Positions 38,000 through 50,223 of a stretch of DNA of 64,000 nucleotides are shown piece by piece; the stretch's first letter is position 1; every line of letters starts with the position of its first letter. A program made the translations under genes and the position numbers. Below the pieces are notes generated by a model. That model saw nothing but the letters and a program-made list of their open reading frames with translations. It had not been told where the DNA came from and did no database searches. The stretch comes from Pinus tabuliformis (taxonomy: Eukaryota > Streptophyta > Pinopsida > Pinales > Pinaceae), in contig CM062814.1 of assembly GCA_031772625.1 (NCBI GenBank), positions 820,206,757-820,270,756 on the forward strand, written 5' to 3'.

Positions 38000-38712
38000 A
38001 AGCTTGTGATATAGAACCTATATGTCATTTAAAGGCCCAGGGAATTGACCATTGTGCTCCCTTTTCCTTCTATATGTAGTGAGTCATAGTCATAATTATT
38101 CATAAATTCCACCTGAAACTATTGCTTCACATTCAATTGCAATTATATTTGTGAGTACCTCATGGTTTGATGATATGAAGGGTCATCTAGAGGAAATTAA
38201 GTCCTTTACCTTGCAAATTTGATAACTGGCCCACAATCTTCGAGAAAAATTTAAAAAGCTTGAATCCCAATTTTTTTTTTACCACGGTTGCATTATTTGA
38301 TGTTAGCAAACTAGATATTGCTCCTATTTTCTTGACGTCCACCTTTAATCCTTCTTCAAATATTATGTACCCTAGATACTAGATTTTCTTTTTGATGAAT
38401 TCTTACTTACTCAAATTAATATATAATTGGGGCTTAAACAACTTTCACAACATTGATCAAAGGTTCTCTTAATTCTCTTCCTCGTTCATAGAATTGATCA
38501 TGATTTCATCAATAAATACCAACACATAATTTTCAAGATACTTTTAAAATGCATCATTCATCAACCTCATGAGCATTGCAGGGGAATTTTCCAATCCAAA
38601 AGGAAACAAAAAAACCTATAATGCCTATGTATTGTGTTATGAAGGTAATATTTGGAATGTCATCTTTGTCAACTTTGATTTGGTCATAACTTGATCTTCA
38701 ATCCAACTTGGA
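38000..38712 (-). pseudogene. chromovirus RT C-terminal part and RNase H start
   Basis: The minus strand reads FPFGLENSPAMLMRLMNDAF then YLENYVLVFIDEIMI, i.e. the RT palm motif where FIDE replaces the usual FIDD. It continues into EEGLKV and NATVVKK, resembling the thumb and RNase H junction. It joins the N-terminal part at 40807-41202 once the solo LTR is removed. Multiple stops are present. Confidence 0.8.
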
Positions 38713-40801
38713 TGTAACAACCTTGTTGAAAATTCCATGTAAAACTATATAAGGCCGCGGTGATGGGACATGTATTCCAAGCTGAATGGTGGGGGAACAT
38801 CCTAGTGGGTGTTGATTCAGTTTATTATGGCTAAGGAAATTGGAAAAGGCAATGGCTAAAGCTTTGGAAATGCATGTTGCATTAATTCACATTTTATTTA
38901 TGAAAATAATGAGAATTAGGAGAAAAAGGAGGTGAAAGGTCACAAGTTGCATGTGAGGAGGAAAGTGAAGGAAAATAATGGAAAATGAAGAAAATAGAGG
39001 CCTCATTAATAAAAAAGCTTCTAAGGATCAGTGGCCAAGACTTGGTCAGTTCAGTTTTGCAGCTCTTTCATTATTCTCTCTCTCTCTCATATTCTTGGAT
39101 ACTTAGAGTTTTCTTGGATCACTCTTGGAGGGTGTGGAATACTTGGATTTTTGGAGCAAGAAGGCAAAGGAAGAGCAGGAAAGAACAAGAGGGCATTGGG
39201 ATCAACAACTACATCAAATTTGCTTGCAGGTATCGAGTTGCATGTATGATTTCTCCACTAGTTTTGGCATGCATGACACATGCATGTGGTTTCTTGGTCA
39301 TAATATGCCACTGGCATGGAGGATTTCCTGGATTGATAGTGGATTTGCCGAGCCTTTCCATTTTCTGGATAGCCATGGTGTTGTGGGTTATTTGCTTTGT
39401 TTTCCAGTTGGTTCAAATGTTTCCTTAGCTTGGGTTGAGCTATTAGTTTTTGGAAGCCTTGGTTGGACAAATGCGCTGGAGCCTTGTAATGACTTGGGTT
39501 GAGTTACTAGTCTCGTAGTCTTGGTTGGAAAAATTATCTAGAGCCCTGTAACAACCTGGGTTGAGTTACTAGTCTCGTAGCCTTGGTTGGACAAATTCTC
39601 TAGAGCCAGGTAAAAGCCATGGGTTGAGTTACTAGTCCCATAGCCTTAGTTGGAAAAATGCTCTGGAGCCCGGTAAAAGCTATGGGTTGAATTACTAGTC
39701 CTGGGAGCCAGGTTGGAAAAAACGTTCTAGAGCCCTGGATAGCTGGGATGGAGGCCGATCTAATGATGGTTTTGTGATGTTCGACTGTGAAGTGGAATCA
39801 CTATTTGATGGGTTGAGGTGGATGGCCTCTAGAAGCCCTGGATGAGTTTTGATTGATGTGTTCTATGACATCCCACATTCATGCTTGGAATATGACACGG
39901 GGGTGAATGGATGAAGAGAGATTTGGCTCAACCATTCTATGGTTGGGTGGAACATGGAAGTACCATCCCGGGTTTGGATTTTGCATCATTAATGAAAGGG
40001 TATTTCTCCTTGTATCCCTATGAGAATTATGATGGATTATATGTGGTTTATATGGCTGTGATTTCATTGGTATTTCTGTCCCTATTATGCTGGTTATGTA
40101 TGTATTTTATGACAATAGTTATGTATGTCTCACATCATGTTCTTAATTTTTATTGAATGATCAATGTATCTATGAAATAATGGATTAAATGGCAACTAAT
40201 GTGATAAAGAGACAATGCTTCATAGAAAATCTCAGATAATTATGAGACCCCTATGCTCATATATATTATTTACACATGTTGGTTGCATATTTACTAAGTG
40301 TTTGACAAAATGTCTATCATGGTTAGGCTTGTTTAGGTCAAGCCCTTGATCAAGTTTTGTGTTAGAGGATTTTCCTTGTTATTATTTAATGTCTTGGAGA
40401 GTCTCATCAAGTTCTAGGCATTGGTTTGGAGACTAGCCTTGAAAAAGTGGCTTAAATCTCGCAGTCTCTGGCACATAACTAGCTAATAGAGGTTGTACTC
40501 TCTCCCTTGCAGGCACTGTGGGAGTGACTATAGGTTTATAGTCGCATGCATGCCTTGTCTTGGAAGCGACTTTGGGTTTAATTCAGGTAAATTCTAGGCT
40601 AACTCAGGGGTTGGACACCTATAGTGGTGGATTAGATCCTGGGGGTTCTGAAGCACCTAAGGGAGGTCTATGTGTTGTGTTTCCATTGATTCCATTTCCT
40701 TAAGGTTACCTAGGAGGTTTAATCATATCATAGTAGCCTATCGTCGCATGTTTACCCCGGTTGGCCGGTTGCTTGGGTAGATGTGGGAGGAGGGTGTTAC
40801 A
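38713..40801 (-). mobile_element. solo LTR, 2,089 bp, with TSD TTGGA
   Basis: The segment starts TGTAACAACC and ends GTGTTACA, so its termini are inverted (TGTAACA/TGTTACA). It is flanked by perfect TTGGA copies at 38708-38712 and 40802-40806. Read on the minus strand it opens TGTAACACCCTCCTCCCACA, the usual start of many plant Ty3/gypsy LTRs. It cleanly interrupts the chromovirus RT: removing it and one TTGGA rejoins the two RT halves. No internal coding region exists, so unequal recombination between two LTRs is the likely origin. The overlapping ORFs at 38985-39502 carry no domain. Confidence 0.9.
39429..39743. repeat. five-copy tandem repeat, ~62-64 bp unit
   Basis: Units start at about 39429, 39493, 39556, 39618 and 39681. 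Each has GGGTTGAGTTACTAGTC, then GCCTTGGTTGGAAAAAT, then CTAGAGCCC. It lies wholly within the solo LTR. Confidence 0.9.
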
Positions 40802-40806
40802 TTGGA

Positions 40807-41202
40807 GAATACTTTTTCTCCCTTGAGCTAATCAAATAGATCATCAACTATGGGTAAAATATGTTTTTATTTTTTATATTTACCTTATTCAACATTCTAT
40901 AATCAATGGACATTTTTAATTTTCATCCTTATTCTTAACAACAATTCTTGTAGTTGCATCTTAAGTATGTCTAGCCCATTGATTCCCAATCTATAAGGTG
41001 CCTTCAATATAAGGGTTTCTTTGCGAATTAGATCTATATTATAATAACATATTTGATTGGAATCAACCATAAAAATTCTTATGGGAATACATCCATTTTT
41101 TTTAGAACTTTTCCTTGCTTCTATGCTTGTTTCCTTTATAAATTTAGTGTTATGAATGAGGTATCCCTTACATCCCGTGTGCACATTGCATTTTCCCTTC
41201 AT
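40807..41202 (-). pseudogene. chromovirus RT N-terminal part
   Basis: The minus strand encodes APYRLGINGLDILKMQLQEL (the usual start of gypsy RT, APYRL...ELKxQLxEL), then a shifted reading with LIIE and NIKNKNIFYP, LMIYLISS, equivalent to the DYRxLNK, IKNKYPLP and IDDLFDQL blocks. It is disrupted by frame changes and ends at the solo LTR insertion. Confidence 0.75.
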
Positions 41203-41715
41203 GGATGAGATTTTTCATTATAGTATTGTAGTATTTTCTCTTACAAAGCTTCTAATTACTTCATTTTCATCCACACACTCAATTTTATTCTCATAACAAT
41301 ATACCTTAGCCTTATGGATTTCCAACTAGTTTTGTCTTATTATTTTACGATAAGTGAGTCCCAAGGCCAACTTGTGGAAATATATTCCATTGATCCATCC
41401 TCCCAAGTCTACCACGAATCCATCAATTTCTTTCCAAATCCATTTCTTAGCACCATTTTCCAATTGTATCTTCTAAGGATATTGATATTTTTAGTACTTA
41501 ACCTTATATTTGGTCAATGTTTCAGGAGAATGGCATTATGGATATACTAGCATTGTGTTGATCAAGAAAGTGAAAATTTGGTTGAAAATAAAATCTTTGG
41601 CCTAGATGAGGGAAGCCCAAAAATCTACCTATCTATCATTTAATGTTACATAAATATTTCCTTACATTGCATTTCCCATAGTGTCCTAAAGCTCTAGGTG
41701 GTTTATGAATCCTTT

Positions 41716-41785
41716 GATTGGGTTCTCACTTTTCCAACATTTGTGCGATTTGTGTCCATATTCTCCACACCAAAAAAAAAATTAA
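41716..41785 (-). pseudogene. gag zinc knuckle of chromovirus
   Basis: The minus strand reads WCGEYGHKSHKCWKSE, matching CxxCGxxGHxxxxC with the first Cys lost. It lies between the gag copies and the RT, as expected. The protease that should follow (41220-41700) is too decayed to call. Confidence 0.65.
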
Positions 41786-42032
41786 CTCTTGAATGCACTA
41801 ATATTTTATTTCCATGAGCTTTGTCTATTTTCTTGGACTCAAGTCACGGTGGGCTTGGATTGAAGCTCCACTAATCATCTTTCTCCTTCAAATCGTTTGG
41901 CCATTGATCCTTTTATTCAACTTTCCACTTAACTCCTTTTTATATTGGGGCATAGCTCCACATACTCTGCTTCTTTGCATAATGTTTGACAAGGTCTTCA
42001 AAATGAATGTTATGAATTTAATTTTGACATGG

Positions 42033-43010
42033 TCCTTGAGTCTAGAATAAATATCCCAAATCAAAACTTTTTTTAAGACCAAAGACATATTTGTCTAGCT
42101 ATAAAAACTTGTGTTCATACTATTCCTCTATTATACCACCTTATTTGAGAGACTAATGGTCATTTTATTTCCAATATTATATATTGCCAAGGTAATTATC
42201 CCCCAAGTGAGCTTCATTTAATCCCAATTTAGATGCTCTTCATACATTTTTTCCTTTTGTTTGAGATGGTCCCACCATAGTTTTACATCATTGGTCAACT
42301 GGTTGCTAGAAAACTTGCTTTTTTTGAAAGGGTTGAAATCATATAGTATCATGTGTCCTTGAGTCCTAGAATAAATATCACAACTCAAAACTCTTCACTA
42401 AGACCAAATGCATATTTTTCTAGCTCTACAAACTTATGTTCATACTATTCCTCTATCATACTACCTTGTTTGAGTTATTAATACTCATTTTATTTTTAAT
42501 ATTATATCTCGCCAAGGTACTTTGCCTCAAAGTGAGCCTCATCCAATCCCAATTTAGATGCTATTCATCCACTTTTTATTTTTATTTGATATGGTCCCAC
42601 CATATTTTTACATCATTGGTTAACTAGTAGCTAGCAAACTTACTCTTTTAAAAAGGGTTGAAATCATATAATATCATGTGTCCTTGAAGCCTAAAATAAA
42701 TATTCCAACTCAAAAATCTTCAGTAAGGACAAAGACATATTTGTATAGCTCTACAAATTTGTGTTCATAGTATACTATTCCTCTATCATACTACCTTGTT
42801 TGAGTGGCTAATACTCATTTTCTTTCCAATAGTATATCTCACCAAGGTACTTTTTCTCAAAGTGCGCCTCATCTAATTCCAATTTAGATGCTCTTCATCC
42901 ACTTTTCCCTTTTGTTTGAGATGGGCCCGCCATTTTTTTACATCATCAATCAACTAGTAGCTAGCAAACTTGCTTTTTTCCAAAGGGTTGAAACCATATA
43001 ATATCATGTG
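42033..43010 (-). pseudogene. chromovirus gag segment, tandemly triplicated
   Basis: Three direct copies of 323, 325 and 330 bp start at 42033, 42356 and 42681. Each encodes on the minus strand, with decay, the core retrotransposon Gag pattern: EEHLNW, then HFEKKYLGEIYYWKENEY, LKQGSMIEE, and a YEHKF-like block leading to LxKYVF. Gag forms the particle. A gypsy element needs one copy, so this is a tandem amplification within the element after or during its decay. Confidence 0.8.
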
Positions 43011-44790
43011 TCTTTCATTGTTCACTAACCATGATATGACTTGTTCTAATGATCCCATTGAAAGTGGGAACATTCTATGTCCTTAGTCCATAACCCATGA
43101 TATGACACACAAGGGATTCCTTTTATTTGGGTTAGTCTTCCTTTGATGGTTTCTTACCCTGTTTCTCTATCTTGGGTCCCAAATACACCATCATAACTTT
43201 GATTTCTCTAAGATAGGAGAACTACTCATTAATTTTTCTCTTAAAGTATCATGTATATGTCTATGATTCTTGAAATATATAGTGTATACATGTATATACA
43301 CATATACACCATATGCACCATATATTTCACATATTGTGTATACCTTCCCTAACCTAAGGGTTAAATGCATAGGCTCACATGGACCCACCCTCCACATAGA
43401 CATATAAATTTGTATGTATGTGTCTATGTAGAAGGGTTAGAGAAAAGCTTCTATAAAAAAATAATATCACCAAGAATAAAACAACATTTTTGTCCCTTTA
43501 TAACAAATAACAAAACATGTGCTTTTGCATATGCTCACCATTTTGATTCACCATGTTACATGGATGATGGTCATTGGGTTCCAATGATTTGATTGATGAC
43601 AAGTGGAATATTTTAGGGCTTAGATAATGCACATGGGGACTTTTGACATGCAAGTAATGGGAAGGTTTTCATGGTCAAGGTTAGGTTTCTTAGCATGAAC
43701 ATGGATCAACATCTATAAAGTAGGATCCATGTATGTCATTTTAACTTAGTTCTAGAGGAGGTTGAGTGTTCAAGATGGGTTTAGGCATCAAATAGAAAGG
43801 AAAAAACCCACCCCTCTTGTTCGTAGTATTTAAGTTTCTCTCTACATGATCTAAGGCTTATTCTTGCTACTTTAGTGATTACTATGGCTTCACATAGGTT
43901 GGATATGCTTGCTTTCTTCTTGGGGATTACACCATTTCTATGGCTATTTGAGTGGAGGTGGGGTCAAGGTATTTTGGTTGAGCTAGGATCAACAAAGTGT
44001 AGGACTTTAAGCTATGCCTTTGATGACAAGTTTATACACCTTTATTTATTTGTAACAATTCTTAATAGGTCTTCAAGAATTGGAATTTGCAACCAAAACT
44101 AGCATTTTTTTCTTCTTCTTGAAAATACAGAATGCAAACCAATGCAATATTATTACTTGTTGTAATGGATTTCAAATGTAAAGTACTTCTTTGAGAATGG
44201 ATAAAAGAGATATGAATGCACACATTCTAATTTATATTTAAATGTTGCTTGAAAGGGGTTAGGGTTTTAATTTTTTAATATAAGGGTTCTATAAAAACTT
44301 TTGTTTGTTTGATTGTAATGATGTTCATACTTCAAAAGAATTTGTTTTGAATATCTCTTGCTTGACACAGGTTATGATACTAGTTGTTAGTGTTATTATT
44401 GTTAAGAAGGATATGATCTTTTCAATACACCATAGGGCCTAGGGACATATGCTCTATTGATTATTTGTTTCAACTATTAATTTTTATGCAAGATTAAAAT
44501 GAACTTAAATCAATGCAAAATTGAATGATGAAATATTAGGTTATAATTCAAAACAATGTAAGGCTATGAATAACTTTAATAAACCATATAATAGTTACTT
44601 AATAGATCTTTAATAAGGCAATTTCAAAAATAAACCAAATATGTAATTGCTAACTCTACTTCTAAGCTAACTAACTAATAATAACAATAACAAGAACAAC
44701 TAGAAATTAAAGGTAATCTAAGAAATGAAACATAATTAACATGGAACAATTAATTAATACTATCCTATTCAATTAGTAAAAACTATATCA
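43011..44790. other. anonymous region, possible 5' flank of chromovirus
   Basis: No domain is recognised in any frame. It may hold the lost 5' LTR of the chromovirus, but no matching copy is seen on the other side. The 75-codon ORF at 43875-44102 has no domain signature. Confidence 0.35.
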
Positions 44791-44797
44791 TGTCAAA

Positions 44798-44978
44798 GGA
44801 TCTTAGCTCAAGTGGTTTGGTTAACAATTAATTTCCCCAACTGTGTGGGTTCAAGTGTCTAGAGACATGTTGTAACTACCCCATTCGTGGCATTTATGAA
44901 ATAGTTGTACCTGGTGTAATACTGGTATTCGATATTTTGAAGTTACCGATTCTCCACAAATTCTCATTTTGGTTAAAA

Positions 44979-44981
<3 letters not shown>
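44798..44981 (+). mobile_element. tRNA-derived SINE with (TA)n tail
   Basis: Box A-like GGATCTTAGCTCAAGTGGTT and box B-like GTGTGGGTTCAAGTGTCT (44843-44860) are followed by about 120 bases of body and a (TA)n run at 44982-45021. The head differs from the SINE at 31279, so it may be another subfamily. Confidence 0.7.

Positions 44982-45021
<40 letters not shown>
44982..45021. repeat. (TA)n microsatellite
   Basis: A pure TA run that abuts the SINE body. Confidence 0.9.
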
Positions 45022-45022
<1 letters not shown>

Positions 45023-45157
45023 CCTTCACTACTTAGTTGCTTAGTATCTTAGGTTCCTATGTCATTCACAACAAATAATGAGTTCATGATTCTTTAATCT
45101 TATAAGAAAAAAACCATGAACTCATTACCACTTTGTAACATCTTATGGCTTTGTTAC

Positions 45158-46279
45158 TGTTAGTTTTTGATAGCATCAGATAGGTGTTCTAGTCTCAATT
45201 TCTATCAGAGAGGCTAAAGAAAACGAGATCTCCGAAACCCAGAAAAAGTTTTGGAAGAAAACACCTAGAGACTAAATTAAATTAGTTGATAGATAATTAA
45301 AAATTCCTAAGTCTAACTTCGGGAAATCAATTAATTAAAGGAAATCAACTGAGAAAGATCGAGAAAGCTCTAGATACTCACACAGATCGAGTATGAGATG
45401 ATCTTAGCCATTGATAAATATTTAATCAAGGTCGTTGGTGATCCAACGAGAGATTATAGGAGTAGGTTGATGGGTTGAGGAGAGACACATCGAAATAGAT
45501 CAAGCAAGAGGGATAACGAGTATCCTTGGAATATTGAGCTATCAAGTGTAGTGATTCAACAAGGAAGTGAGCTCAAGCTAGAGCATCAGTGATTGAAGGA
45601 GAAAAGGAGACATTTCTAGAAGAGATTCCCAACAACGGAGCAACAGTAGTAGGGAGACCAAAATATTTCTACAGAGAGGCCGAATAGCCAGTGCGAGCAA
45701 CCAAAAACCAGTGCGAGTTGCCGAAAGAGGGTTTGCAAAGTTTCCATAGGTCAGATCAAGTTCCAAGAGGAAAAGATAATTTCTTCCAGTGTTAGAGGGA
45801 GGCATGACCTAGAGTCAACCAACAATTTGTACGATTTTCCCAGGCCAGGTAGTGCAAATTCCTGGAGGCTAAGTTTTTTCAGTGGGGTTTGAGCAGGTTA
45901 GAGAGAGGTTGAGTTGTTGTAGAAGGGAGATAATTTATCCATATTATTTTTGCCAGATTATTCTCTGGATGATTTCCAATTGGGCATCCAATTTGTTGTA
46001 CTCAAATTTTACTGTTGCATAATAATAAAATAAACCCTCATATGTTGAACTGGTTTTCCCTTCGGGGTTTTTCCGGTGACTAGTAAACTAAACGTTTTGG
46101 TGTCATTTTTATTTTGTGTGTGCATCTATTTTCTCAGTTCCAACATTTTATTTAGCTTCCACAAAATTTATTCGTAAATAATTACAATGTGATTTATTCA
46201 GTATTAATAAAAAAATTAATAAATTGCTAACTGGTTAGAAGAGTAAATTTTAGTTGCTGCAATTTAAGGAAATTTCACA
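45158..46279 (+). repeat. left LTR of copia-like element
   Basis: It opens TGTTAGTTTTTGATAGCATC and ends TTTCACA, directly followed by the PBS. The first ~570 bases recur, diverged, at 63431-64000. The ORF at 45578-45805 is incidental. Confidence 0.85.
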
Positions 46280-46290
46280 TGGTATTAGAG
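46280..46290 (+). promoter_or_regulatory. primer binding site, initiator-Met type
   Basis: TGGTATTAGAG starts immediately after the LTR end; it is one base off the usual TGGTATCAGAG complementary to initiator Met tRNA. Confidence 0.75.
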
Positions 46291-47274
46291 AATTATTGAT
46301 AAGATTTGAGGCTCAAAAGAGAAATATCAGTAGATTTTGTAGTTTCAGAGGGATATTTGAAGCATAGGATTCAGATCTGTGTAGGCCAAGCTAGTGGTGC
46401 GAAATACTCGGTAGGAAAATCAATTTCCAGAGGCAGAGTGCAGGAAACGATTGATTTTCCCAAAGAAGAATTCTAGTAGGAAATTTGGTTACCAAGAGGC
46501 ATTTCAGTGAGAAGATCAATTGAATTATTGAATAGATCTGGGCACAGAAGAGTTGCAGCTAGAGTTACAGTTGCAGATCAATGATGGGTGGAAGAGAAAA
46601 GCACACCAAGGAGGAGACTTGTAGTTTTCTCATATGGTTTCTAGATCCATTTTTTCAGCAGGAGATCCTAGATTTCTAGTTGCAGTAGACCATGTGAGTT
46701 TTCCATATTGGCTAATTCAAGTTGCTGAGATTACAGATAGTTTTCCAGCTACTGGAGAAGGACATCTAAAACATTGAGCGAGTAGTCTCAGTGAGAAGTT
46801 GAAAGAAGTACATTAGCCAGAGAAGGACATCCAAAGGAAAGGAGTAGTAGATCTACACATTTGCTGAGGAAGTGTGAGTAGAAAAATTAGGGCCACAGGA
46901 AAGAGAGGAGATTTAAGTTTATTTCCCAATTTTTGCAGCTTTCCAGAGATGGTCATACGATATTTCTAGAAGAGGTCATGAGGTTTATCCATAACACATA
47001 TATGGAAACAAATCGACTTCAAATTGTCGAAGATAAATGCTAGAGGGAGTACAAGTTATCTAGTGTGAGTTGCAAAGTGGAGTAGTTTCCTAGTTAGGAA
47101 CAAGGATCGGAAGGAGATATTGGGGTATCAAATCTTGGGGGAGGATCTTGATACTCTAGCATGCTAGATATGCAGGGTCCAGTGCAGAAGAAAGAAGGAG
47201 ATCAGTTAGATCAACTCTAATTGTTGTAGCAGGATATCACCTTTGATATGGGGGGTCCAAAATATTATAGTAGT
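46291..47274. other. non-coding interior of copia-like element, left part
   Basis: Purine-rich sequence (GAGAGGAGA-like words) without ORFs. It ends with GTAGT (47270-47274), the target copy beside the Tat element. The interior resumes at 62660. Confidence 0.7.
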
Positions 47275-48326
47275 TGTCGCACGGAATGTGTCGATCTTGC
47301 GGACAAGATAGACCTTCCTAGAATCTAAAGAAGACCTAACGACAAGCAAACCAACCAGACACTATCTTTCTCTAAATATGCTTTAATAAACAATAGCAAA
47401 CAAGTGTTTTTAGGGCCTACCTCTGGTCCAACGCAAGCTTGTGAATGCCCTCGCTCCTTTGATCCAAATGAGCTCCTTTTCGCGAATCTGCAAACAAAAA
47501 CAAGGCAAACAAATTAAATAGCACCTGAAAAGCCAATTGCATAAAACATATTTAACATGAAAGTCAAGGAGTCCATGAAACAAATAACATAAGATACTTG
47601 TTGAGAAAAATGAGTTTGATTGTATTAATTCAAAAGAAGAAGAACCTTACAACCTTTGCCTTGACGCTGTACAAGCTCCTCCCAGGGTCCAACAAGATGT
47701 CTTCTCTACTTTGACAAGTTTCACTCACTCTCCAATAGAACCAAGAGGTATGTGATCTCTCCTCTCAAGCTCAACCAAAGAGTCTTAATTTCACCAGCAT
47801 TTACCCTCAAAATGTTCAGCTTCTAACCTCCCTAGTCCTCACCCCAATGCCTGTATTTATAGTGCAATGGAGGGAAGTTACTAGGTCCTCCTTCAAAGGG
47901 ATAAAACCCTCTTTCAAAGGGATAGCTCCTTTAGTCAAGGGATTAGCTCCTTTTCTTTTGGGATGCATGAACCACCTCAGAGCGAACAATCCACGTCAAA
48001 ATTCCTTCTAGAAAACTCTAGAATTAACCCAAAGTGAGTTTTTTAAGATAAAACTTGCGCCTTTTGACTTTCACAGGGGTCCGCACCTACACCGTTAGGA
48101 ACAGAGCGGGTAGGTACGCAACTTTTGTACACAGAAGGTGCTGGACCACAGGTGACCATGAGTGAAAGTGCGGAACTAGAGTTACATTGATATTTAATGT
48201 CTTTCTCCCACTTCTAAAGCTTGATTTAAAGAGCTGAGGTCTTAGACTTGCTTAGGAGGACAGTACAAGTGATGATAGACCCATACTGACTGCAAATAAT
48301 CATGGTGACGATATTTTTGTGTAACA
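47275..48326 (-). repeat. 3' LTR of Tat element
   Basis: 1052 bp, TGTCGCACGG...TGTGTAACA on the plus strand; on the minus strand it reads TGTTACAC...CGTGCGACA. A TATA box (CTATAAATA on the minus strand) lies at 47854-47862. It is nearly identical to 61603-62654. Confidence 0.97.
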
Positions 48327-48346
48327 GATTGCCCCCTAAAGTGCGA
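48327..48346 (-). promoter_or_regulatory. polypurine tract
   Basis: The minus strand reads TTTAGGGGGCAATC directly before the 3' LTR start. The decayed relative has GAGGGGCAATC at the same place. This primes plus-strand DNA synthesis. Confidence 0.75.
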
Positions 48347-50090
48347 AGTCTGTAGTAGATGAGGATTTCATTTATCATATAGGAAGAGTGAAGTACTTTA
48401 TCATTTCGAGGATCATCTTGTGGAGAGCCTGGTTGGAACCTGTAAAAACATTCAATGCAAGATATATATATGAGATCATACCATCACTGAGGTAGGCATT
48501 CCCATACTCAGATCAAAACTAACTAGAAAACTATCTACTGCTCTGATATAGGAATGATCTTGTAAAACATCATAAGTATAGACTCGTGTGAACACAGTAT
48601 GGATGCAGCCATCTGTTTATGAATAGTCCACAACATAATGAATACAAAATTCCTCGCAGCCTGGATGGTGGAAACTAGATCCAGGGTCTTCATTTCTATA
48701 TCCAGAAATAGTACGATTCTATCCATGCGAATAAATGTGTTGATGTCGAACATGGTAGAAACCACTTGATTACCAGTCAATGATGTAAACTGTTAGCAAG
48801 TGTGAGAGAAACCACCAGTGATGTCAATGGCTCTTAAAGTACCCAGTACAATCCATGAGATGTGAGTAAATGTGTTGATGTCAAACACATCACGGAATCC
48901 TTCGATCGAAAGTCAATGATGTAAACTGTCGTCAAAGGCGAGAAACCTGCCATTGAGGCATGCAGATCTCAAGGTACTGACGATTTCTAGATCATCTTTC
49001 TAGATAATGAGCTGATGTCGATAGAAAGAGATCCGTCGTAGGCAAGCCCAAAACACGAAATCATAGATCAAGTTGAAGAAATTTAGTTGCAAGGACTGAC
49101 TCAGGGATGGTCAAGATGGATGACAGATATTTTGTAGATGAATGGCTTATTGGCAGTGACCTCTTGAACATATAACGACACGACAGATGGCTTGGTGACA
49201 ATTGACCCAAAGTTAATACCCAGAAACCGGCTGAAGACTTTCAATGTGGTTTGATCAACTGTTAGGCAAAGGATTTCCCAACCCAGGTGAATAAAAGTGT
49301 CGTGTTCAAGAGTGGTTACAAGGTATGACAAACAGATTCATTTTCCTCTATTTTCCCCCACCATTTCTGGCAAGTACCTCTTTATTTTTGACAAGCTTGA
49401 GGAGGATAACATTTGCTTGATTATAAGCTCATCCTTCGGATGAGTCCAACTTAGTTTAAATTCGAACCCTAAGAAGGAGTGGTTCGTTCTTGTTTGTAAT
49501 TGAACAGGTCCTTTATTGTGAAATTTTAACGAGTCCAGTATAGGAGAAACTCGGCGTTTTTCAATTTTAGAGAGTCTGAAAAAACTTAAGAAGACTCCAG
49601 GGTTGACCTTTTTCATAAATTTGTGTCTCCCAAGCCCGAAAAAGTATAAAATAATACTTGAGAGAACCGCTTGATCTTTTACGACCAAGGAGTACTTTTT
49701 CGTTATTAGTGTCATTGATCCGAAAAAGTAAAAAAGCGATCAACGACACGTCGTTTTATAACCAATATCGAATTCGAAACGACAAAAATCCGGCAATCTT
49801 TCCATGTTTTTACGGTCGGAAAAGCGCTGTAAGTGGACTGTCTTTTAATTCCGTTTTAACGAGTGTAAAAGAAACGCTCGGCAATCTTTTCATGTTTTAG
49901 GAGTCAGAAAAGGGCTTAAAGATGACTCTACTTGTTTTTTCGTTGAAAATGATAGATTTCGCCTGAATAATCCTTTATTCTGTACAAAAACACAAACATT
50001 ACTCATACCTGTTTGAAATGGATAAAAGTGTTGCAAAATACCTTTTCAAAGTGAAACATAAACAAATTTGCGATTTATTTACTCAAAAAA
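48347..50090. other. non-coding 3' spacer of Tat element
   Basis: No domain is seen in any frame. It holds two short local duplications: about 48722-48846 with 48856-48985 (sharing AAATGTGTTGATGTC and AGTCAATGATGTAAACTGT), and about 49788-49845 with 49878-49935 (sharing CGGCAATCTTT and GTCxGAAAAG). Confidence 0.6.
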
Positions 50091-50092
50091 CT

Positions 50093-50100
50093 TATAAAAA
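50093..50100 (+). promoter_or_regulatory. TATA box of antisense unit (candidate)
   Basis: CTTATAAAAAGGGCC on the plus strand lies about 130 bases before a splice donor-like CAG/GTAATC at 50223-50224 and 470 bases before the antisense ATG. Inferred from sequence only. Confidence 0.45.
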
Positions 50101-50223
50101 GGGCCTTTGTCAATTCATTTTTACCGTTTGAGTTTGGGTGAGAAAATAGTGCTTTTGCTTAGAAAACTTCCCGTGAAGATTGTGGAAAATCCAACCGTCG
50201 GAATCGAGCGCCGTCTTCTCCAG

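Larger units (their letters stand above)
37010..43010 (-). mobile_element. decayed chromovirus-type Ty3/gypsy element
   Basis: Minus-strand blocks in gypsy order: gag (three copies), zinc knuckle, RT, RNase H region and integrase. They are riddled with stops and small frame changes, so the copy is old. The RT is interrupted by a solo LTR (38713-40801). The wording of the blocks (EAxEHRH-type linker, WKWEEICMDFIT, LTKIACFIPIN) fits plant chromoviruses. LTRs of this element were not identified: the flanks 35600-37000 and 43011-44700 show no obvious match to each other. Confidence 0.8.

Noticed and set aside
38985..39502. Overlapping ORFs of 147, 72 and 125 codons as a possible host gene
   Set aside because: They lie wholly inside the solo LTR with its own target duplication and show no domain; the openness reflects local composition.
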